A stretch of 64,000 nucleotides of DNA from Euzebya pacifica. GTDB lineage: Bacteria > Actinomycetota > Nitriliruptoria > Euzebyales > Euzebyaceae. Shown here piece by piece: positions 42,775 to 51,510 of the stretch; the first letter of the stretch is position 1, and each line of letters opens with the position of its first letter. The DNA lies in NCBI RefSeq assembly GCF_003344865.1, contig NZ_CP031165.1, forward strand, positions 2,857,910 through 2,921,909, in the 5' to 3' direction. The notes below the pieces were generated by a model. That model was not told the origin of the DNA, ran no database searches, and was given only the letters and a program-made list of their open reading frames with translations. The translations under genes and the position numbers were made by a program.

Positions 42775-44439
42775 TCAGGCCAGCGCGTCGGTGCGGCGCA
42801 GCACCAGCAGCCAGGTCAGCACGCCGGACAGCAGCACCAGCACCAGGGCGACGATGCTGGCCTCGGCCCAGAACGCGTCCTGTGTGGCTGCCCACACGTC
42901 GGTGGCCAGCGCGCGGAAACCTGGCGGGCTCAGCAGCAGTGTGGCGGGGAGCTCCTTCAGGGTCGACAGCAGCACCAGGCCACCGCCGGCCAGCACCGAC
43001 GGCAGCATCATCGGCAGCTCGACCCGGACGAGTCGCCTGAACCGACCGGCCCCGAGCGTGCGGGCGGCCTCGACGACGCTGTCGGGCAGCGCCTCGACCC
43101 CGACCTGGGACGCTCGCAGCGACTGTGCGCCGAAGTGCACGACGTAGGCGATCACCAGCAACGGCAGCGTCTGGTACAGCGCTGCGACGACGCTGGGGCC
43201 GCGGAGGACGAAGAACGAGAGGCTCAGCGCGATGATCAGGCCGGGCAGCGCGAACCCGGTGATGACCAGCCCGTTGGCGGTGTCGGCCGCACGACCGCGA
43301 CGTCGGACGGTCAGGAACGCGATCGGCAGGACCACCACGGCGGCCACCACCGCCGCGAGGATGCCGGCGGTGGCGCTGCCCAGCAGCGGCGACAGCAGCT
43401 GCGACGGATCGCTGAGGACCGAACTCGCCCGGGTGCTGCCGGCCGACAGGCCGCGGACGGCCCAGTAGACCAGCACGACGAGGGGGCCCACCAGCGCAGC
43501 CGTCGTCACGCCGGCCACGAACAGCAGGCCCAGCGGGCGTCGACGGCCCATCGCCCAGCGCAACCCGGTACGCCCCCGCACCGAGGACTGTCTGTCGAGC
43601 CCCCGCAGCCGGCTCGTGGCCGCCCGTTCCAGCGCCGCGGTCAGCAGGGCCAGCACGCCCAGCTGCAGGGCGAACGCGCTGGACACCGGTCGATCCAGCA
43701 GGTTGCCGAAGATCACGCGGGTGAGGGTGTCGTAGCGGAGCAGCTGGGGCAGGCCGAAGTCGGAGACGGCGTACAGGAACACCAGCAGCGCCCCGGCGAG
43801 GATGGCCGGCGTCACCTGCGGCAGGACGACCCGGCGGAAGATGGTCGCCGGTGACGTGCCGAGCAACCGGGCGGACTCCTCGAGGTTGGCGGGCAGCTGC
43901 CGCAGTCGGGCGACGACCAGCAGGAAGACGTAGGGGTAGGTCAGCAGCGTCAGGATGGCAAGCGCCGCCCAGAAACCCTCCACCGCGGGCAGGGACAGCC
44001 CGAGGACCTCGTCGGTCAGGCCGCCGGGTGCCAGGGCCGCCTGGATCGTGAACGCGCCGATGTAGGACGGCAGCACCAACGGCAGCGCCAGCATGATTCC
44101 CCATGCCCTGGCGCCCGGCAGGTCGGTGCGTGCGACCAGCCAGGCGCACGCCGTTCCCAGGACCGAGGTGGTCAGCGCCACGCTCGCCCCGAGCACGAGG
44201 CTGCGCCACAGCGGTGCGAGGTTCGACGGGTCCGTCAACGCCTCGACGACCGGGGCACCGAGGGTCCACGACTGCTGGACGAGGAACAGCAGCGGCAGGG
44301 CGAACACCGCCGCGAGCGCCAGGGATCCGACGCGCAGCCCACGGCCGCCGGTGTCGCCGGCCGCGGTCCGGGGCGCACCGTCGTCGGCCCCGTCCACAGG
44401 GGACGGGGCCGTCGTGATCGGATCAGCTGGCGAGGCCAC
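42775..44439 (-). CDS. Iron(III) ABC transporter permease, FbpB-like fused two-domain
   Basis: 554 residues, about 12 helices in two halves, each with the ABC-permease EAA loop (ESARLLGTSPATIFRRVVLPQ and EAARTLGAGRFRRLVRVELPM). A fused double permease is normal for the FbpB/ThiP class importing Fe(III). GTG 44439 overlaps the binding-protein gene by 17 bases. Together with the lipoprotein before it and the ATPase at 51506 it makes a complete importer. Confidence 0.9.
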   Translation of the reverse strand: MASPADPITTAPSPVDGADDGAPRTAAGDTGGRGLRVGSLALAAVFALPLLFLVQQSWTLGAPVVEALTDPSNLAPLWRSLVLGASVALTTSVLGTACAWLVARTDLPGARAWGIMLALPLVLPSYIGAFTIQAALAPGGLTDEVLGLSLPAVEGFWAALAILTLLTYPYVFLLVVARLRQLPANLEESARLLGTSPATIFRRVVLPQVTPAILAGALLVFLYAVSDFGLPQLLRYDTLTRVIFGNLLDRPVSSAFALQLGVLALLTAALERAATSRLRGLDRQSSVRGRTGLRWAMGRRRPLGLLFVAGVTTAALVGPLVVLVYWAVRGLSAGSTRASSVLSDPSQLLSPLLGSATAGILAAVVAAVVVLPIAFLTVRRRGRAADTANGLVITGFALPGLIIALSLSFFVLRGPSVVAALYQTLPLLVIAYVVHFGAQSLRASQVGVEALPDSVVEAARTLGAGRFRRLVRVELPMMLPSVLAGGGLVLLSTLKELPATLLLSPPGFRALATDVWAATQDAFWAEASIVALVLVLLSGVLTWLLVLRRTDALA

Positions 44440-45445
44440 TCTCCCGGATCAGCTCCAGCGTGTGTTCGAGTCCGCCACCGAGCTCGTCGATGTCGAAGGG
44501 GGGAACGTCCAGCGTAGCCAGCGGCGGGACGCCGTCGGCAGGCTCCACTCCGACGGCCAGCGGGTACTCGAAGGTCTCCTCGGCGAAGTAGGTCTGTGCC
44601 TCCGCCGCCAGGAGGAACTCGACCAGCTGCCGGGCCTCGTCGGCCTGGTCGGTGCCCTCGACGACGCTGATGGGCGAGGCGATCAGGAGGGCGCCGATGT
44701 CGTCGCCGGCCAGCAGGTGGTTGCGCGAGGGCAGACCGGGGTCCTCCTCGAGGAACCGGTAGTTGTAGTAGTGGTTGACCAGGCCCATCGCGACCTCGCC
44801 GCGGCCGACGGCCTCGACGATGGCGTTGTTGTTGGCGTAGGTGGGCGCGCCCGTCTCGACCAGCCCCTCGAGGAACTCCACGGTCCGCGCCTCGCCCTCG
44901 ACCTGCACCATCGCGGTCACGAAGTCCTGGAACGAGCCGTTGGAGGGGGCGACGGCGACCCGCCCGGCAAGCGGCGGCTCGAGGATCTCGAAGACCGACT
45001 CGGGCAGCTCGGCCGGATCGACGAGGTCCTCGTTGTGGACGAGGACACGCTGTCGACCGCTCACACCGACCCACAGGCCGTCGGCGTTGCGGAAGCGCTC
45101 GTCGACGAGGTCGAGGGTCTCCTGTGGCAGCGGCGCGAGCATGCCCTCACCGGACAGGAACCCGGTCGCGCCGGGGGACTGGCTGTAGAAGACGTCGGCG
45201 GGAGTCCGGTCACCCTCCTGCTGGATCAGCAGGGCAAGCTCCGCGGAGTCGCCGTAGCGGACCTCCACCGAGATGCCAGTCTCCTCGGCGAACTGCTCGA
45301 GGATCGGGTTGACCAGGCTGGAACCCCGCCCCGAGTAGATGGTGACGACGTCGTCGCCGCCAGTGGAGCAGGCGCCGAGCGTCAGCAGCATGGCTGCGGC
45401 GAGGACGACCCTCACGATGCGGGTGGAGGTGGTGGGGCGGCTCAC
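44423..45445 (-). CDS. Iron(III)-binding lipoprotein, FbpA/FutA-like
   Basis: 340 residues. Lipobox LLTLGAC, then a periplasmic-binding fold: VVTIYSGRGSSLVNPILEQF at the start, VEVRYGDSAEL, ADVFYSQSPGATG. The tyrosine cluster VNHYYNYRFLEED supplies the iron phenolate ligands of this class. GTG 45445 overlaps the stop of the FEA1-family gene (GTGA). Captures ferric iron for the FbpB-like permease. Confidence 0.9.
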   Translation of the reverse strand: MSRPTTSTRIVRVVLAAAMLLTLGACSTGGDDVVTIYSGRGSSLVNPILEQFAEETGISVEVRYGDSAELALLIQQEGDRTPADVFYSQSPGATGFLSGEGMLAPLPQETLDLVDERFRNADGLWVGVSGRQRVLVHNEDLVDPAELPESVFEILEPPLAGRVAVAPSNGSFQDFVTAMVQVEGEARTVEFLEGLVETGAPTYANNNAIVEAVGRGEVAMGLVNHYYNYRFLEEDPGLPSRNHLLAGDDIGALLIASPISVVEGTDQADEARQLVEFLLAAEAQTYFAEETFEYPLAVGVEPADGVPPLATLDVPPFDIDELGGGLEHTLELIRESGLAS

Positions 45446-46668
45446 GACAGGGTGCCGATCTCGGCGTCGTCGATGCCCAGCTCGGCCAGCGCGGGCGCCA
45501 GTGCCTCGCGGACCACGTCGCCGTCGCCGGTGCCCGGCTCGGCCGACAGGTCGTAGATGGCGTCGATGGCGGTCAGGTCGAGCGTGGACAGGTCGACGCC
45601 GGCGTCGGCCAGCAGCGGCCGCAGGACGCGGAAGAAGGCCAGGCCCTCGGCCTGGTGGGCCGCGGCGGCCTCGAGGTCGCCCTCGGCGACGTCCTGGGCG
45701 GCGACGGTGGCGTAGCGCACGCTCGCCTGCGTGTAGGTGACGATCAGGTTGCGGAGGATCTCCTCACGGGCGGCGACGGCGGCGTCGACGTCACCCTCGA
45801 GCAGGGCATCGCGCCCGGCTTCCATGGCCGCGAGGATCGCGACGTTGGACTGCGCGGTCCCGTCGTCGGTGGCGGTGCCGAAGTTGTCGGCCCGGCTGTC
45901 GGCGGTGGCGTAGGGGGCGCAGCCCGGCTCGGCCCCGTGGTAGAAGGCCCAGGCCTCGTCCCAGTTGTGCGGGGCACCCTCATCGGCGTCCAGCTCGCCT
46001 GCCTCGGCCTTGTCGATGGCGGCGTTCAGCTCGTGCACGGTCCAGGCGACCATGATCTGGTTCTGGACACCCTTGGCGATGCCCTGAGCGCGGGCACCGT
46101 CGCCGGCGTCGGCGAAGATCCCCTCACCATCGAGGGCGGCCGTCACGAAGTCGTCGAGCGGGGTCGCGGCGTCGAAGGTGGCGGCGACGGCGTTGTTGCG
46201 GTCCTCCGCCGTGGCGAAGCCGGCCAGGGAGCGGACCGAGCCATCGCTGTTCACGGAGTGCACACCGTCGGTGTAGATCTCGCGGATGGCGTCGTAGTCG
46301 ATCGGGTCGGCGCTGCGGAGCTCGTTGATCACGCAGACGTCGCGGACCACGAGCCGGTGGGCGGAGACGTCGGAGGCGTAGGTGTAGCCACCGTCGCCGT
46401 CGACTTGCTCGACCTCGGGCGCCGTCCCATCTGCAGCGGTGCCGCTGGCCGACCCGCTGCCGGATGCCGGCGCGCTGGCGGAGCCGCTGCCGGATGCGCT
46501 GCCCGACGAGGACGCGCTGCTGCCGTCCTCGGTGCCGATCTCGCGGACGGTGGCGCCGTCGTCGGTGGCGCAGGCACCCAGGAGCAGGGCGCCGGAGAGG
46601 GACATCGCGATGGCGACCGTCCGCAGGCGCGGCGAGGCGAGGCGGTCAGGCATGGAGTGGGAACGCAC
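45442..46668 (-). CDS. FEA1-family iron-assimilation lipoprotein
   Basis: 408 residues. Lipobox LSGALLLGAC, a short motif DDGATVREIGTEDGSS, a Ser/Gly/Ala-rich linker, then a helical domain with the FEA1 signature PHNWDEAWAFYHG and YTQASVRYATVAAQDV. FEA1/H43 proteins were described in green algae as low-iron-induced extracellular iron-assimilation proteins. GTG 46668 has AGGAAG 8 bases upstream. Coupled to the iron-binding lipoprotein by GTGA overlap, so iron function is well supported by context. The conserved acids/His may bind Fe(II). Confidence 0.82.
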   Translation of the reverse strand: MRSHSMPDRLASPRLRTVAIAMSLSGALLLGACATDDGATVREIGTEDGSSASSSGSASGSGSASAPASGSGSASGTAADGTAPEVEQVDGDGGYTYASDVSAHRLVVRDVCVINELRSADPIDYDAIREIYTDGVHSVNSDGSVRSLAGFATAEDRNNAVAATFDAATPLDDFVTAALDGEGIFADAGDGARAQGIAKGVQNQIMVAWTVHELNAAIDKAEAGELDADEGAPHNWDEAWAFYHGAEPGCAPYATADSRADNFGTATDDGTAQSNVAILAAMEAGRDALLEGDVDAAVAAREEILRNLIVTYTQASVRYATVAAQDVAEGDLEAAAAHQAEGLAFFRVLRPLLADAGVDLSTLDLTAIDAIYDLSAEPGTGDGDVVREALAPALAELGIDDAEIGTLS

Positions 46669-46732
46669 GGTGGGGTCTTCCTGTCGATCGTTGGGGCTGT
46701 GGACTGGGCGTCGGGCGGTGGGCAACGGTCAC

Positions 46733-49700
46733 CTACGCGGCGAGTCGAGGGGAGTTCAGCTGCCGCCACACGGTCGGGACGACCCGACGCAGGTAGCGAC
46801 CGAGGCGAACGAAGCTGCGCCCGGACTCGCGGAAGCGGTAGGTGATGGGCACCTCGGCGTAGCGGTAGCCACGGCCGAGCAGGTCGATGGTGAGGACCTG
46901 GGCGTAGTTGTAGTCGTGCGGGATTTGGGCGTCGGCGGCGGCGCCGGGGGAGAAGGCCCGGTAGCCGGTCTGGCCATCGCTGACGGGTTGGCGGACGGTC
47001 CAGCGGACCCACGCCGTCAGGACGAGGTTGCCTGCACGACGATGGGGCCGCATCCACTCGATGTCTCCGGCGAACCGGCTGCCGCCCACGTAGTCGGCGT
47101 CACCGTCCAGGATCGGGGCGACCAGGTTGCCGAGCTCCGCGGGGTCGTACTCGCCATCGGCATCGCAGAAGGCGACCGCAGCTGCGTGCTGCTCGACCGC
47201 CCAGCCGAGCCCGGTCCGCACCGCCGCGCCGAGGCCCAGGTTGGTGGGGTGGGGGACGACCACGGCGCCGGCGGCGACCGCCTCGGCCACCGTGTCGTCG
47301 GTCGACCCGTCGTCGATGACGGCGACGACCACCGGGTGGCCATGCACGGTGGAGGGGGCGCGACGGACGACGTCGGCCACCCGCGGGCCCTCGTTGTGCG
47401 CGGGCATGAACAGCACGACCGGGGCATCCGGTTCGGTGGCCCTCGCCGGGACGGGACGCTCGACGGCTCGCCGCGGCAGCCGGAGGTTGCCGAGCAGGCC
47501 GGGTGAGGGGACCCAGAGGGCCACGGCCCCGACCGCGATGCTGTAGGCGGTCTTCACGGCGTGCAGGCCGATCGCGATGGCGAGGCCCGTGGCGACGGGA
47601 ACCCCGGCGGCAGCCAGCCCGGCGGTGGCAGCGGCCTCGTAGGAGCCGATACCGCCCGGCGCGACCGCGACGAGCTGGCCTGCGATGGCGGCGGCCAGCA
47701 CCACGACGGACTCCGCGGCGGTCAGCTGGACCCCGAAGACGCCCGCGACCTGGTGGACGAGGACGGCCTCCAGCAGCCAGGCAGCGGCGGTCAGGCCGAT
47801 GACCGACAGGCCCGGCAGCCCCCCTGCGGGGAGAGGACCGGCGGCTGCCGACGTGGGGGAGGTGCGGCGGGCGATGACCAGCCAAGCGGCCACACCGAGG
47901 GCCGCGACGATGCCGGCGACGACCCCACCGATGGGCCCCAGCATGCGGGTGACGACGGCCGGGCCGGCCAGCATCCCGAGGACCAGGAGGACCAGGACGT
48001 CGCCGCTGCGCAGCAGCACGGTCGACGCCGTCGCCGCCCCGGCCTCGACGCCCGCGCGGCGGACGACGGACACCACACGCAGGGGTTCGCCCATCCGCAG
48101 CGGGAGGACGTGGTTGCCGCCCAGCGCCAGGTGGATGCCCGCCAGGGCCTGGCCGAACGACAGGCGGGGGAGGACTCGCTGCCAGGCGACCGCTCGCAGG
48201 ACGAACGCCAGGCCGAAGGACGCCAGGCCCAGCAGCAGCCGTCCGGGCGATGCCGACAGCGTGTCCCACGCGGTTCGAAGGGCAGCGGTGTCGACGGTCC
48301 GGACGCCCCACACGGTGACGCCGACCGCCAGCACCGACCCGACGGCGATCGCACCCGCGCGGACGAGTCGCCGCACGTCGACGGCCTCGTCCGACGCCGT
48401 CACGACGTCGGCACGACCGGCGCGGCGCCACGCGGCCACGGCCGACCCGACCAGCAGCACGGCCCAGACGAGCAGGAGGACGTCGTCGGCGACCCCCGCG
48501 CGCCGGCCGTCCGGCAGGAGCCCGATCAGCGCCCGCCGGATCGGCGATCCCGACTCGGCGAAGTCCACGATCAGGACCGGTCCGCCGGTCGTGGCCTCCA
48601 CGGCCAGCCAGACCCATCCGACGATGCCGCTCAGCAGGGCAGCGAGCCCGGCGGTGAACGCCGTTCGGGACCGCAGCAGCGTGTCCGCGGCCCGGGCGAG
48701 GACGATCACCAGCAGCGGCAGGACGACCACGACCTGCCGGCCGGGGGACCACCAACCGTGCATGGTCAGGGCGACGAAGGTGGCCGTCAGCCAGCCGCCG
48801 GCGGCAGGGGCGAGCAGCGCCCAGCGGTCGGTCACCCGCTGGCGCAGCACCACGGCGACGGCTGCCGGCAGGGCGAACCACGCCGGTGTCCACGCGGCGA
48901 TGCCGAAGTCGGCGTCGACCAGCAGCCCGACCAGGCGCTTGGCACGTCCGAACGGGTTGGGGGCGTTGCCGACCACCGACAGCTCCCCCCCGGACACGAA
49001 GTGATCGCCAGCGGCGTAGACGGTCCAGCCGCCGTACCAGAGCTGGTGGAGCCCGAGATAGGCGATCCCCGCCAGGCCGAGGAGGCCCGCACCCACCCAG
49101 ACGAGCTGTCGGTGCCCGTCACGCCACCATCGGACTCCCGCGAGCAGCACCACCACGGCCGCGACGGGCGCGTACTTCACCGCAAGCCACGGCAGGGCAA
49201 CGATGGCGGCGACGAACCCGAGGACATGGCGCAGCCCGACACGCGGGGCGGTCAGCACGGCCACGGCGACCATGACGGCGAGGGCCGCGGGCACCTCCGG
49301 ATAGACCTGTGTGCCGTAGCTGGCCAGCGGCATCGCCGCGGACAGGCCACCGACGACCAACCCGGCAACCGCCGGTCGCACCTCGAAGCGCCGCACGGCG
49401 ACCCAGGTGGTCAGCCCGGCCAGCAGGGCGGCGAGGATCGCCAGGGTGGCCTTGGCCGCCGGCCACGCCGCGTCCGGTGGCAGGGCCATGGCGGGGGCCA
49501 GCAGCACACCCAGCAGTGGGTCGTGCGGGCTGACTCGTCGGCCGCTCGCGTCCAGCGGGGTGGTCTGCTCGTCGAGCGCGATCTCGTGGAAGGGCCGGAA
49601 GGCCTCCTCCTCGATCTCGTCGGCGATGTCGAGGCTGCCGTCCCGGGCCAGGCCCAGCGCGGTGAGCAGGTAGTAGGGCTCGTCGCCCGACGTCCGTGCG

Positions 49701-49825
49701 CCGTAGGTGGCCCGAGCGCCAACGCCCACGAGGGATCCGACCAGCGCCACGAGGGCGCTGGCCACGACCCAACGGGTCAGGAGGGCGCGGCCGGTGGCCT
49801 GCCCGGCACGGACGTCGGTCATCAT
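46733..49825 (-). CDS. Three-module membrane glycosyltransferase fusion
   Basis: 1030 residues. (1) Residues 1-~480: GT-C-like membrane module with the acidic loop TSGDEPYYLLTALGLARDGS near residue 46 and ~11 helices. (2) ~490-785: LPG_synthase_TM/UPF0104 module with eight helices (GGNHVLPLRMGEPLRVV, VAVAPGGIGSYEAA). (3) ~800-1030: cytoplasmic GT2 (DPM1-like) with PAHNEGPRVADVV, VIDDGSTDDT and CDADGEYDP. Normally these are separate genes of polyprenyl-phosphate sugar transfer; fusing synthesis, flipping-type and transfer modules in one chain is unusual. Sits inside the iron locus. Confidence 0.82.
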   Translation of the reverse strand: MMTDVRAGQATGRALLTRWVVASALVALVGSLVGVGARATYGARTSGDEPYYLLTALGLARDGSLDIADEIEEEAFRPFHEIALDEQTTPLDASGRRVSPHDPLLGVLLAPAMALPPDAAWPAAKATLAILAALLAGLTTWVAVRRFEVRPAVAGLVVGGLSAAMPLASYGTQVYPEVPAALAVMVAVAVLTAPRVGLRHVLGFVAAIVALPWLAVKYAPVAAVVVLLAGVRWWRDGHRQLVWVGAGLLGLAGIAYLGLHQLWYGGWTVYAAGDHFVSGGELSVVGNAPNPFGRAKRLVGLLVDADFGIAAWTPAWFALPAAVAVVLRQRVTDRWALLAPAAGGWLTATFVALTMHGWWSPGRQVVVVLPLLVIVLARAADTLLRSRTAFTAGLAALLSGIVGWVWLAVEATTGGPVLIVDFAESGSPIRRALIGLLPDGRRAGVADDVLLLVWAVLLVGSAVAAWRRAGRADVVTASDEAVDVRRLVRAGAIAVGSVLAVGVTVWGVRTVDTAALRTAWDTLSASPGRLLLGLASFGLAFVLRAVAWQRVLPRLSFGQALAGIHLALGGNHVLPLRMGEPLRVVSVVRRAGVEAGAATASTVLLRSGDVLVLLVLGMLAGPAVVTRMLGPIGGVVAGIVAALGVAAWLVIARRTSPTSAAAGPLPAGGLPGLSVIGLTAAAWLLEAVLVHQVAGVFGVQLTAAESVVVLAAAIAGQLVAVAPGGIGSYEAAATAGLAAAGVPVATGLAIAIGLHAVKTAYSIAVGAVALWVPSPGLLGNLRLPRRAVERPVPARATEPDAPVVLFMPAHNEGPRVADVVRRAPSTVHGHPVVVAVIDDGSTDDTVAEAVAAGAVVVPHPTNLGLGAAVRTGLGWAVEQHAAAVAFCDADGEYDPAELGNLVAPILDGDADYVGGSRFAGDIEWMRPHRRAGNLVLTAWVRWTVRQPVSDGQTGYRAFSPGAAADAQIPHDYNYAQVLTIDLLGRGYRYAEVPITYRFRESGRSFVRLGRYLRRVVPTVWRQLNSPRLAA

Positions 49826-49835
49826 GAGTCGTCGA

Positions 49836-50447
49836 TCAGGAGACGGTGAGCGTGCCCTGCATGCCCAGCTCGTAGTGGGTCTCGCCGTCAGCGGTCTCGA
49901 TGATGCAGAAGAGGGTGTACTCGCCCGGCTCGAGGTCGTAGGTGGCGTTGCAGGTCTGGCCGGAGCTGAAGGCCTCGAGCTCGAAGGCGCCGGCGTCCTC
50001 GAGCGCAGCCTCGTCAGGGGCGCCGTCGGTGAAGGGCACCTCGCCGCCGCCGGGCAGGAACGCCAGCTCGTGGTTCTCCGCGCCCTGGTTGTCCAACGCG
50101 AACGTCACGATGCCTGAGGGTGCCTCGACGGACTCGGGCTCGTAGCCGTAGTCGACGGCGACGATGTCGATGGTCTCGATCGCGTCGGCTTCCATGTCGG
50201 GGTTGACGGGGGCACAGGCCAGCTCGCCGGTGCCGGTCGCCGACGCCGAGGACGAGGCCGACGACGAGGAGGAGCCGGACGCCGACGATGACGAACTGCC
50301 GTCCTCCTCACCGAGCGTGGTGACCGACGCACCGTCGTCGCTGCCGCACGCCGTCAGGGCGAGGGCCGACACGAGGGCGAGGGCAAGCACACGCCGCGTC
50401 GTGCGGGCGGTGCGCCTGGGGCGGGGAGACGCGGTGGTCACGGGCAT
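49836..50447 (-). CDS. Cupredoxin lipoprotein of the iron locus
   Basis: 203 residues. Lipobox SALALTAC, then GASVTTLGEEDGSS and a long Ser/Ala linker, then a cupredoxin: His in NHELAFLPG, and Cys, His and Met in LFCIIETADGETHYELGM. The leader-plus-linker is strikingly like that of the FEA1 lipoprotein (GATVREIGTEDGSS). The separate cupredoxin next to a FEA1 protein recalls the EfeO arrangement, where a cupredoxin domain helps handle iron. ATG 50447. Confidence 0.8.
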   Translation of the reverse strand: MPVTTASPRPRRTARTTRRVLALALVSALALTACGSDDGASVTTLGEEDGSSSSSASGSSSSSASSSASATGTGELACAPVNPDMEADAIETIDIVAVDYGYEPESVEAPSGIVTFALDNQGAENHELAFLPGGGEVPFTDGAPDEAALEDAGAFELEAFSSGQTCNATYDLEPGEYTLFCIIETADGETHYELGMQGTLTVS

Positions 50448-50502
50448 GGTCGTTCCAGTCACTGCGGATCGGGGGTGATCGGGGTTGGTGTGGCGGATGC
50501 GG

Positions 50503-51480
50503 TCAGGTACGGCCCGGCGCCGACAACGAGGACTCGGCGAGCAGGTCAGCGCCATCCCGGGCGAGCTGGTCGCGCAGCCCGTCGAGGAGGCCGGTACGGG
50601 GCTGCCAGCCGAGCAGCCGCTCGGCCCGGTCGAGGTCGGCCCAGGTCCGCCGGGGGTCGCCGGGGACTGCGCCCACCGGCACGACGGGGACCGGCCGACC
50701 GCAGAGGCGGCCGACGGCGTCCAGGGTCTCGGAGAGCGTGACGGGAGTCCCGCTGCCGACGTTGACGACCGTGCCCGGTCGCAGCTCGACCTCGAGCGTC
50801 CGCATCGTGGCCTCCACGACGTCGTCGACGTGGGTCATGTCGCGGGCCTGGGTGCCGTCCCCGCGAAGGGGGAAGGGCGCACCGCCCCGCAGGGCCTCGA
50901 CCATCCGTGCGACGGCCATGTCGGGCCGCTGGCGTCGGCCGTACACGCTGAAGTAGCGCAGCGCGACGGCGGGAACGCCACGGAGGGCGTAGGTGCCGAC
51001 CAGCATCTCCAGGGTGGCCTTGGACACGCCGTAGGGGCTGATCGGTCGCAGCGTCACGTCCTCGCGGACCGGGCCGTCGCCGCCGGCCTCGCCGTAGACC
51101 GAGCTGGAGGACGCCATGACGATCGTCTGCAGCGGTGCGTCGAGCGCGGCCTCCAGCAGGTGCTGGGACAGCGCGACGTTCTCCTGCAGGTGGTCCTCGA
51201 ACCCCTCGGCCCAGCTCGTCTGCACGCCGGGGCGACCGGCCAGGTGGACGACCGCATCGACGCGACGCAGCAGCGACGGAAGGTCGAGGTCGGCGAGGTC
51301 CGCCACGACGACCTCGAGCATCCCGGGTCCGGCCCGCTCGGTGAGTTCGGCCACGGTGCGACCGCGGCGGGCATCGGGCACACGGTCGACGACGACGACA
51401 CGGTGGCCGTCGTCCAGCAGGCGGGTGCACAGGGACGCACCGATGAAGCCGGCGCCGCCCGTGACGAGTACGGATGACAT
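50503..51480 (-). CDS. NDP-sugar epimerase/dehydratase (extended SDR)
   Basis: 325 residues. NAD site VLVTGGAGFIGASLCTRLL, active-site ASSSSVYG Ser and SPYGVSKATLE Tyr-x3-Lys, substrate loop RDMTHVDDVV. Similar to UDP-glucose 4-epimerases and related enzymes; substrate not resolved. It begins 10 bases downstream of an iron box. Probably feeds sugar to the glycosyltransferase two genes later. Confidence 0.85.
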   Translation of the reverse strand: MSSVLVTGGAGFIGASLCTRLLDDGHRVVVVDRVPDARRGRTVAELTERAGPGMLEVVVADLADLDLPSLLRRVDAVVHLAGRPGVQTSWAEGFEDHLQENVALSQHLLEAALDAPLQTIVMASSSSVYGEAGGDGPVREDVTLRPISPYGVSKATLEMLVGTYALRGVPAVALRYFSVYGRRQRPDMAVARMVEALRGGAPFPLRGDGTQARDMTHVDDVVEATMRTLEVELRPGTVVNVGSGTPVTLSETLDAVGRLCGRPVPVVPVGAVPGDPRRTWADLDRAERLLGWQPRTGLLDGLRDQLARDGADLLAESSLSAPGRT

Positions 51481-51489
51481 CGCGAGAAG

Positions 51490-51510
51490 GTTAGGTGAAC
51501 CTGACCTAAC
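51490..51510 (-). promoter_or_regulatory. IdeR/DtxR-type iron box (epimerase-FEA1-Fbp unit)
   Basis: GTTAGGT-GAACCTG-ACCTAAC: a 21-base palindrome matching the iron-box consensus TTAGGTTAGGCTAACCTAA in both outer arms. It overlaps the fbpC-like stop codon and sits 10 bases before the epimerase start. Predicts repression when iron is plentiful. Confidence 0.82.

Noticed and set aside
47561-49849. Long plus-strand frame opposite the glycosyltransferase fusion
   Set aside because: Gln/Asp/Arg/Gly-rich shadow frame, no motif.
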